A DNA stretch of 5,015 nt from an uncultured Opitutaceae bacterium (GTDB taxonomy: Bacteria > Verrucomicrobiota > Verrucomicrobiia > Opitutales > Opitutaceae): positions 1-5,015 of the forward strand of contig CAISJA010000503.1 of NCBI GenBank assembly GCA_903885525.1, in the 5' to 3' direction. Below the pieces are notes generated by a model that saw only the letters and a list, made by a program, of their open reading frames with translations, did not search any database and was not told the origin of the DNA. Position numbers and translations under genes: made by a program. Below are positions 1 to 4,517 of the stretch, piece by piece (position 1 is the first letter of the stretch; every line of letters starts with the position of its first letter).

Positions 1-465
1 CACGCGGGCGAGGGCGACGCGCTGGCGCATGCCGCCGGAGAGATCCTTGGGGAAGCGGTCGCGAAAATCCTGGAGGGAAAGAGTCTGCAGCAGGCTCTCC
101 ACCTTCTCCTGGATGGCGGCGGGGGTGGCGTGCTGGATTTCCATCCCGAAGGCGATGTTCTGCTGCACGGTCATCCAGGGGAATAGGGCGTATTCCTGGA
201 ACACCATGCCGCGGTCCGGCCCCGGGCCGGTGACGGGGCGCCCGTCGACCAGAATTTCGCCGGAGCTGGGCAAGGCGAAGCCGGCGACGGCATTGAGCAG
301 GGTGGATTTGCCGCAGCCGGACGGCCCGAGGAGGGAGACGAACTCCCCCGGGGCGACGGTCAGGTTGATGCCGGCGAGCGCGGTGACGCTTCGGTTGCCG
401 AGGCCGAAGGTCTGGCCGACGTCGCGGACAAGGATCTCGCCGGAGGCAGCGGGGACGGGGCGCAT
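1..465 (-). CDS. ABC transporter ATP-binding protein, nitrate/sulfonate/taurine type (3' end beyond window)
   Basis: This is the cytoplasmic ATPase that powers import through the adjacent permease. I translated the reverse complement from the ATG at 465-463 and obtained 155 uninterrupted codons running to the window edge. Visible motifs are Walker A GPSGCGKST (residues 47-55), the Q-loop in VFQEYALFPW (Q90), and the ABC signature LSGGMRQR (142-149). Walker B, the H-loop and the C-terminus lie outside the window, so about 100 residues are missing relative to the usual 250-270. The ALFPWMTV stretch after the Q-loop and LSGGMRQR are typical of the SsuB/TauB/NrtD group, but they do not fix the substrate. 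The ATG lies 16 nt after the permease stop, which indicates one operon. No Shine-Dalgarno sequence precedes it; the leader is C-rich. The family call is secure; a specific name such as ssuB or tauB would be a guess. Confidence 0.95.
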   Translation of the reverse strand, partial: MRPVPAASGEILVRDVGQTFGLGNRSVTALAGINLTVAPGEFVSLLGPSGCGKSTLLNAVAGFALPSSGEILVDGRPVTGPGPDRGMVFQEYALFPWMTVQQNIAFGMEIQHATPAAIQEKVESLLQTLSLQDFRDRFPKDLSGGMRQRVALARV

Positions 466-481
466 CGGAGGGCGGGGCAGC

Positions 482-1318
482 TCAGGAGTTGTCCAGCCCG
501 CGGTGCCAGCGGAGCAGGTGGGCATTGAGCTTTTCCATGCCGGTGTCGAGGGCGAGGCCGAGCAGACCGATGGTGAGCATGCCGACGATGATCTTGTCGG
601 ACCAGTAGAATTCGCGCGCTTCGAGGATGCGGTAGCCGAGGCCGTTGTTGACGGCGATCATCTCGGCCACGATCACGACGATGAAGGCCACGCCGATGCC
701 GATGCGCATGCCGGTGAGGATGTAGGGGGCGGCGGCGGGGAGGATGATGCGGAGGAAAAGCGTGCGGCCGCTGGCGCCGAGGTTGCGGGCGGCGCGCAGG
801 TAGATGGAATCCACGTTGCGGACGCCGATGATGGTGTTGACGAGTACCGGGAAAAAGGCGCCGAGGCTGATGAGGAAGAAGGCGGGCGGGTTGCCGAGTC
901 CAAACCAGAGGATCGAGAGCGGGATGAACGCGATCGGCGGGATGGGCCGCAGGATCTGCATCAGCGGGTTGAAGAGCCGGTAGACCGTGCGGTGGGCGCC
1001 CATCAGCAGGCCGATCGGCAGGGCGAGGCCCGCGCCGAGGACGAAGCCGACCAGCACCCGGTAGAGGCTGGCGACGGAGTCGGCCAGCAGCTCGCCCGAA
1101 ACGAGCCAGCGCAGGAAGAAGGTTTTCGCGGCGTCATACGGCTCCGCCGGCTTCAGGGTCTCCCACCACTTGGCCATGATCTGCGACGGCGCCGGCAGCA
1201 ACTGCGGGTTGATGCGTCCGCTCCGGGACAGCCCCTCCCACACGGCCACGAGCACGAGCGGCACGACCAGCCCCTGGCAAAATCTCAGCAGATGCTTTTT
1301 TCCTGCAAGCAGAGGCAT
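482..1318 (-). CDS. ABC transporter permease, SsuC/TauC/NrtB-like (BPD_transp_1 family)
   Basis: This inner-membrane subunit should dimerise to form the translocation path of the ABC importer. From the ATG at 1318 it is 278 aa, a normal length for SsuC/TauC-type permeases. Hydrophobic segments lie near residues 14-28, 83-107, 126-139, 143-164, 203-222 and 243-257. The cytoplasmic EAA loop, which docks onto the ATPase, is at 175-194: RAARNLG, nine residues, then I-I-L-P. This fits EAA-x3-G-x9-I-x-L-P except that Arg175 stands where Glu is usual. An in-frame TTG at 1381 would add 21 residues and overlap the upstream stop. I preferred the ATG because the added stretch is polar, Pro/Arg-rich and unlike family N-termini. 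Neither start has a clear Shine-Dalgarno sequence. The gene starts 49 nt after the binding-protein stop and ends 16 nt before the ATPase start. The substrate is unknown. Confidence 0.93.
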   Translation of the reverse strand: MPLLAGKKHLLRFCQGLVVPLVLVAVWEGLSRSGRINPQLLPAPSQIMAKWWETLKPAEPYDAAKTFFLRWLVSGELLADSVASLYRVLVGFVLGAGLALPIGLLMGAHRTVYRLFNPLMQILRPIPPIAFIPLSILWFGLGNPPAFFLISLGAFFPVLVNTIIGVRNVDSIYLRAARNLGASGRTLFLRIILPAAAPYILTGMRIGIGVAFIVVIVAEMIAVNNGLGYRILEAREFYWSDKIIVGMLTIGLLGLALDTGMEKLNAHLLRWHRGLDNS

Positions 1319-1367
1319 GGGAGTGGGGCAGTTGGTGGATTCCGGCCGGGCGTGGCCGCGGCGCGGC

Positions 1368-2330
1368 TCATTCGGCGCCAAGCTCGGCCTTGGCCTTTTG
1401 CAGGAGGTCGAGCTTCACGAAGTCGGCGGCGATGGGTGGCCTGGCCATCTTGCCGACGCCGTATTTCACCATGAAGTCGGTGGAAATCTGCACGTGCTCC
1501 ACGGTGATGTCGTAGGTGAAGGGCGAGTTGCCGATGGCGTCGCGGTAATCGTCGGCGGAGAGCTGTTTTTTGAACATGACTTCGCGGACGTATTTCTCGG
1601 CCAGGTCCGGCTGCGCGAGGAAGAGCCGGGTGGCTTCGACGAAGCACTGGAGGAAGCGGGCGGCGACGGCGGGTCGCTCGCGGTAGAGCTTTTCCGTCAT
1701 CACGAGGGAGCGGATGGGCGCGCCCATCGGGGTGTCGTAGGGCTTGATGATTTCGGTGCCGAAGCCCTTGGCGATGGCGGTCGAGGCATAGGGCTCTGAC
1801 TGGCAGATGGCGTCGAGGTTTTTCGAGGCGAGCGCCTGGTTGAGATCGGCGTAGGCGAGGTAAAGGATCTGCACATCCTTGTTGCCTTGGTCGGACCAGG
1901 TGAGGCCGGCTTGGGCCAGTTCGGCAAGGAGGGCCAACTCCTGGGCACCGCCGCGGGGCACGCCCACTTTGCGGCCCTTGAGGTCGGCGACGGAGTGCAG
2001 GGCGAGGTCGGCGCGGCTGACGATGCGCACGCCGCCCCGGGCGAAGCCGGCGACGATGTAGATCGGGATGCCGCTGGCCCGGGCGGCGATGGCGCCGTCG
2101 ACGGCACTGGCGGAGGCGTCGATGTTGCCGGCGGTGATGGCCGGGAAAATGTCGATGCCTTTCGGGAAAATCTGCTCCTCGATCCTCAGGTTATACTTGG
2201 CGGCGATCTCCTTCATGTACCAGACCGCGCCGTAATGGGCGAACTTGAGGTTGCCGAGCCGGACGACGTCCTGGGCGGAGACGGAGGCTGCCAGCCCGAG
2301 CAGGCAGCAGAGGGTGACGGTTCTCTTCAT
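1368..2330 (-). CDS. ABC transporter periplasmic substrate-binding protein, NMT1/SsuA/TauA-like
   Basis: This protein should capture the transported solute in the periplasm and deliver it to the permease. It has 320 residues, typical of the family. A Sec signal peptide is visible: MKRT, a hydrophobic core at about 5-16, and a probable cut after VSA (19/20) leaving mature QDVVRLG. The fold cues match the SsuA/TauA/NMT1 type II binding proteins: an N-terminal beta-strand (VVRLGNLKF), a G-I-D-I-F-P-A-I-T-A-G-N-I-D stretch near 58-71 before the A-S-A-V-D segment, the D-L-K-G-R-K-V-G-V-P crossover at 116-125, and D-A-I-C-Q-S-E-P near 173-180. There is no lipobox. The ATG at 2330 is the first gene of the minus-strand operon. 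No Shine-Dalgarno sequence precedes it; it abuts a CCACCCCGC segment that is one arm of a perfect inverted repeat. Ligands in this family range over nitrate, sulfonates, taurine, pyrimidine precursors and aromatic acids; I cannot choose among them. Confidence 0.92.
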   Translation of the reverse strand: MKRTVTLCCLLGLAASVSAQDVVRLGNLKFAHYGAVWYMKEIAAKYNLRIEEQIFPKGIDIFPAITAGNIDASASAVDGAIAARASGIPIYIVAGFARGGVRIVSRADLALHSVADLKGRKVGVPRGGAQELALLAELAQAGLTWSDQGNKDVQILYLAYADLNQALASKNLDAICQSEPYASTAIAKGFGTEIIKPYDTPMGAPIRSLVMTEKLYRERPAVAARFLQCFVEATRLFLAQPDLAEKYVREVMFKKQLSADDYRDAIGNSPFTYDITVEHVQISTDFMVKYGVGKMARPPIAADFVKLDLLQKAKAELGAE

Positions 2331-2385
2331 GCGGGGTGGGGGTTGCGGGGGAAAGCGCGCCGGCAGTGGTAGTGTCCACCCCGCA
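2330..2385. repeat. Perfect 10-bp inverted repeat at the binding-protein start codon
   Basis: TGCGGGGTGG at 2330-2339 and CCACCCCGCA at 2376-2385 are exact reverse complements, separated by 36 nt. The proximal arm includes the first base of the ATG at 2330-2328. As DNA it could be an operator pair overlapping the candidate promoter. As RNA, if transcription starts upstream of 2385, it would pair right next to the start codon. The pairing is seen directly; the role is inferred. Confidence 0.55.
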
Positions 2386-2394
2386 GCCGGTCAA
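2366..2394 (-). promoter_or_regulatory. Candidate sigma-70-type promoter for the ABC operon
   Basis: Read on the minus strand, TTGACC (2394-2389) matches the -35 consensus TTGACA at five of six positions. It is followed after exactly 17 nt by TACCAC (2371-2366), a weak -10 with three of six matches. Transcription would begin near 2359, giving a leader of about 30 nt before the binding-protein ATG at 2330. The spacer contains the distal arm (2376-2385) of a perfect inverted repeat whose other arm reaches the start codon. The -10 is poor, so this is a candidate only. Confidence 0.35.
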
Positions 2395-2588
2395 GCGCGG
2401 CCGGGCCGGAGGTTGGTGCCGGGTGCAGGCTGCGGCGGCGAAAGCGGCCGGGCGGCCGGAGGGGGAAACCTCGTCTTGCCGCCGCGCGCCGTCTTTCTTC
2501 CCAGGCGGTGAAGGGTGACGAAAGTTGCTGCGTCGGCGGGTGCTTTTGGCTGGCAGACGGCACATTATTTTCTTGGGATAGCTGGCGT

Positions 2589-2616
2589 GGTGCCGATCTC
2601 TTCCGGGAAAAGCACC
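2589..2616. repeat. Imperfect palindrome, operator-like or leader hairpin
   Basis: GGTGC (2589-2593) pairs with GCACC (2612-2616). Between them, 2598-2612 reads CTCTTCCGGGAAAAG, a 15-nt palindrome about a central G with one mismatched pair (C2600/A2610). The outer arm also competes with a second pairing: CGGCAC at 2558-2563 is the reverse complement of GTGCCG at 2590-2595. It lies about 210 nt upstream of dctP. It could bind a dimeric regulator or form alternative RNA stems; neither is shown. Confidence 0.35.
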
Positions 2617-2623
2617 TTGGTCC

Positions 2624-2652
2624 GTCCGTTTTGCCACCCCCGCAAAACGGGC
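2624..2652. repeat. Strong hairpin/inverted repeat upstream of the TRAP operon
   Basis: CCGTTTTGC (2626-2634) and GCAAAACGG (2642-2650) are a perfect 9-bp inverted repeat around a 7-nt loop (CACCCCC). The stem extends to 11 bp in plus-strand RNA with a U2625.G2651 wobble and the G2624-C2652 pair. No T-run follows on either strand, so it is not a standard intrinsic terminator. Its position, about 170 nt upstream of dctP, suits an operator or a structured leader element. Confidence 0.55.
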
Positions 2653-2752
2653 CACCCCGAAGTCGGCCCGCTTCCTTAGTCATCCCCCAACCCATGAATC
2701 CCGGTGCCCCCCCGCACCAGCCGTCCGGTATTTCCCAGGCTCCAGCCTGCTT

Positions 2753-2781
2753 GGCCGGGCGGAGCGATGCCCCGCCTGGCC
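2753..2781. repeat. GC-rich stem-loop just upstream of dctP
   Basis: GGCCGGGCGG (2753-2762) can pair with CCGCCTGGCC (2772-2781) over ten positions, nine Watson-Crick and one G.U (G2757.T2777), with a 9-nt loop. It ends 41 nt before the dctP ATG. The GC content raises the chance of coincidental pairing, but the stem would be very stable in plus-strand RNA. No T-run follows, so termination is unlikely. Confidence 0.4.
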
Positions 2782-2822
2782 GGCACCTCCCGGCCCACTG
2801 AACCACTGACCGCCCACATTCC

Positions 2823-3842
2823 ATGAAATCCATCCCAACTGCGTTTGTCGTCGCCGCCACCTTGGCGGCCGCCCTTCTCGGTTCCGCCGCAGACAGTGCG
2901 GCCGAGCCGATCGTCATCAAGTTCAGCCACGTGGTGGCTGCCGACACTCCGAAGGGCAAGGCCGCCCTCAAGTTCAAGGAACTCGCCGAGCAGGCCACCG
3001 GCGGTCGGGTGAAGGTCGAGGTCTATGCCAACAGCGCCCTGTACAAGGACAAGGAGGAGATGGAGGCCCTGCAAATTGGCGCCGTGCAGATGCTCGCCCC
3101 CTCGTTGTCGAAATTCGGGCCCCTCGGCGCCCGGGAGTTCGAGGTGTTTGATCTGCCCTATCTTTTCGACGGCTACGGCAGCCTGCACAAGATCACCAAC
3201 GGCGCGGTGGGCCAGTTCCTCTTCCGGAAACTGGAGCCGAAGGGAATCCACGGGCTCGCCTACTGGGACAACGGCTTCAAGGTCATGAGCGCCAACAAGC
3301 CGCTGCACCTGCCCGCGGATTTCAAGGGCCTGAAGATGCGCGTCCAGTCGGCCAAGGTGCTGGAGGCCCAGATGCGCGCTCTCGGCGCGATCCCGCAGCA
3401 GATGGCGTTTTCCGAGGTCTACCAGGCCCTGCAGACCGGCGTGGTGGACGGCACCGAGAATCCTCCCTCCAACCTCTATACGCAGAAGATGTACGAGGTG
3501 CAGAAGCACGTGACCGTCTCGTACCACGGCTACCTCGGCTACGCCGTGGTCGTGAACAAGAAATTCTGGGAGAGCCTCCCCACCGACATCCGCAACGAGC
3601 TGGAAGCCGCCATGGCCAAGGCCACGGTGTATGGCAACGCCATCGCCGAGAAGGAAAACGACAACGCCCTTGAGGCCGTGCGCACGTCCGGCAAGTCGCA
3701 GATCTACGTCCTGACCGAGGACGAGAGACGCGCCTGGAAGAAGGCGCTGATCCCGGTGCACCGCGAGCAGCAGGCCCGTTTCGGCCAGGAGCTGCTGGAC
3801 ATGGTGTACACCGATCTCAATTTCGACCCGGCCAAACTCTGA
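2823..3842 (+). CDS. dctP: TRAP transporter periplasmic binding protein DctP, C4-dicarboxylate type
   Basis: This is the extracytoplasmic binding subunit of a tripartite ATP-independent periplasmic transporter. It presents a carboxylate substrate to DctQM. It has 339 residues, normal for DctP. A signal peptide is visible: MKS, a hydrophobic core at about 7-20, and a probable cut after SAA (27/28) leaving mature EPIVIKFSHVV. Family marks in order are the FSHVVAADTPKGKAA strand and helix (34-48), KVEVY-N (64-70), FDLPYLFD (109-116), YWDNGFKVMSANKPL (147-161), KGLKMRVQSAKV (168-179) and GVVDGTENPPSNLY (206-219). By family analogy Arg173 should form the salt bridge to the ligand carboxylate, and Asn213 is the usual second contact. 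The WDNG/SANKPL wording is that of the malate/succinate/fumarate DctP clade, so C4-dicarboxylates are the best guess; related carboxylates remain possible. No Shine-Dalgarno sequence precedes the ATG. dctQ follows 15 nt later. Confidence 0.95.
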   Translation: MKSIPTAFVVAATLAAALLGSAADSAAEPIVIKFSHVVAADTPKGKAALKFKELAEQATGGRVKVEVYANSALYKDKEEMEALQIGAVQMLAPSLSKFGPLGAREFEVFDLPYLFDGYGSLHKITNGAVGQFLFRKLEPKGIHGLAYWDNGFKVMSANKPLHLPADFKGLKMRVQSAKVLEAQMRALGAIPQQMAFSEVYQALQTGVVDGTENPPSNLYTQKMYEVQKHVTVSYHGYLGYAVVVNKKFWESLPTDIRNELEAAMAKATVYGNAIAEKENDNALEAVRTSGKSQIYVLTEDERRAWKKALIPVHREQQARFGQELLDMVYTDLNFDPAKL

Positions 3843-3857
3843 GCTGCGTTTCCGCCT

Positions 3858-4517
3858 GTGAACCGCCCGCCGTCCACCTTCCTGAAAATCCTCGACCGGC
3901 TGGAGGAGCTCATCATCGCCACGCTGATGGCTTCCGCCACGCTGCTGATCTTCGCCTCGGTGGTGCACCGCTACCTAGCCACCGTCAGGATACCCTACCT
4001 GCAAGACTGGTTCATCGGCCTGAACTTCGGCTGGGCCCAGGAATTGTGCATCTACATGTTCGTGTGGATGGCCAAATTTGGTGCCGCCTACGGTGTCCGG
4101 GCGGGCACGCATGTGGGCGTCGATGTGCTCGTCAACCGCCTCCCTCGCGACTGGCACCGGGTGGCGGTGCTGCTTGCCTTGGTGGGCGGGGCGCTCTTCA
4201 CCGGCATCGTGGGCAGCCTCGGCCTGCGTTTTGTCTGGGAAAACGGCATGCACTACGCCGTGTTCCATCAGCTCCATCTCGATACGGGCGATCTGCCCGA
4301 GGGGCCGATCACGCCGGACCTCGAATGGCCCACCTGGGTCATCTATTCCTGCGTGCCGCTGGGATCCTACCTGATGAGCTTCCGGTTCCTGCAGGTGCTC
4401 ATCTGGTACTTTCGCAGCGGCCAGCTCCCGAGCCATGAGGCCCGGGTCGAGGGGCTGGAAGACGAAAACACCAGGCTGGAGGTGCCGGCAGCGGCCCCCG
4501 AGGGAGGTGCGGCATGA
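3858..4517 (+). CDS. dctQ: TRAP transporter small permease DctQ
   Basis: This is the small membrane subunit of the TRAP carrier. It bridges the binding protein to the large subunit and packs against it. It has 219 residues. Four hydrophobic segments fit the family: about 18-36, 59-78, 101-121 and 157-180. The family core is at 58-90, where GWAQELCIYMFVWMAKFGAA is followed by R81, H85 and D89 of the R-x-G-x-H-V-G-V-D pattern. The loop after TM3 (about 128-156, including GDLPEGPITPDLEWP) is the longer version seen in C4-dicarboxylate DctQ proteins. The C-terminal tail from about 190 is Glu-rich and hydrophilic. The start is GTG at 3858; no other start lies between it and the dctP stop, and the next in-frame Met (24) falls inside TM1. 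It has no Shine-Dalgarno sequence and follows dctP by 15 nt in the same frame, so initiation is probably coupled. Its stop overlaps the dctM start. Confidence 0.93.
   Translation: MNRPPSTFLKILDRLEELIIATLMASATLLIFASVVHRYLATVRIPYLQDWFIGLNFGWAQELCIYMFVWMAKFGAAYGVRAGTHVGVDVLVNRLPRDWHRVAVLLALVGGALFTGIVGSLGLRFVWENGMHYAVFHQLHLDTGDLPEGPITPDLEWPTWVIYSCVPLGSYLMSFRFLQVLIWYFRSGQLPSHEARVEGLEDENTRLEVPAAAPEGGAA
4503..4508 (+). promoter_or_regulatory. Shine-Dalgarno site of dctM
   Basis: GGAGGT lies 5 nt before the dctM ATG at 4514, inside the last codons of dctQ. It supports this start and the ATGA overlap. It is the only strong Shine-Dalgarno match among the six start codons in the window, which shows that the host does use the anti-Shine-Dalgarno interaction. 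Confidence 0.8.

Larger units (their letters stand above)
2331..2822. other. Divergent intergenic region (492 nt) between ABC and TRAP operons
   Basis: No open frame here looks like a gene. The region must contain the start signals for both operons, since the flanking genes point away from each other. It contains a plausible minus-strand promoter, several inverted repeats and four copies of CCACCCC (one inverted). Its least GC-rich patch is about 2561-2580 (cacattattttcttgggata). That patch is the best place to look for the plus-strand promoter, but no -35/-10 pair with normal spacing stands out: TTGGCT at 2546-2551 and TATTTT at 2566-2571 are only 14 nt apart. If transcription of dctP began there, its leader would be roughly 240 nt and would contain the hairpins described separately. 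Confidence 0.8.

Noticed and set aside
29..1474. 481-codon open frame on the plus strand across the ABC ATPase and permease genes
   Set aside because: It is antisense to two clearly recognised genes. Its protein is rich in His, Asp, Glu, Gly and Arg with no family resemblance, the usual by-product of GC-rich coding DNA.
2397..2453. Direct repeat GCGGCCGGGC at 2397-2406 and 2444-2453
   Set aside because: Both copies are pure G/C in very GC-rich DNA, so chance repetition is likely; the flanks do not extend the match.
2617..2634. Sigma-54-like promoter upstream of dctP (TTGG ... TTTTGC)
   Set aside because: Many dicarboxylate TRAP operons use sigma-54, but here GG (2619-2620) and GC (2633-2634) are 12 nt apart instead of the required 10. 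A second option (GG 2548-2549, GC 2560-2561) has the right spacing but a poor -12 element (ACGGCA).
2191..2655. 154-codon minus-strand frame overlapping the binding-protein start region
   Set aside because: It overlaps the binding-protein gene in another frame and continues through the non-coding region with Arg/Pro/Ala-rich composition and no family resemblance.
2703..2718. GGTGC-C6-GCACC mini hairpin with a seven-C run
   Set aside because: The stem is only 5 bp in a C-rich stretch. The C-run is not within a gene, so phase variation of a coding frame does not apply.
2508..2801. 97-codon GTG-started frame on the plus strand in the intergenic region
   Set aside because: It has no Shine-Dalgarno sequence and no recognisable domain, its C-terminal half is Pro-rich and low in complexity, and it runs through several inverted repeats. 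A leader peptide cannot be excluded, but nothing supports one.
2331..2822. Search for tRNA, rRNA, riboswitch, CRISPR or insertion-sequence ends
   Set aside because: No conserved RNA core, regularly spaced repeats, transposase fragments or terminal repeats with target duplications were visible here or elsewhere in the window.
2676..3968. 430-codon open frame on the minus strand opposite dctP
   Set aside because: It is antisense to a well-supported dctP, its His/Leu/Val/Gly-rich composition resembles mirror frames elsewhere in the window, and it has no recognisable domain.
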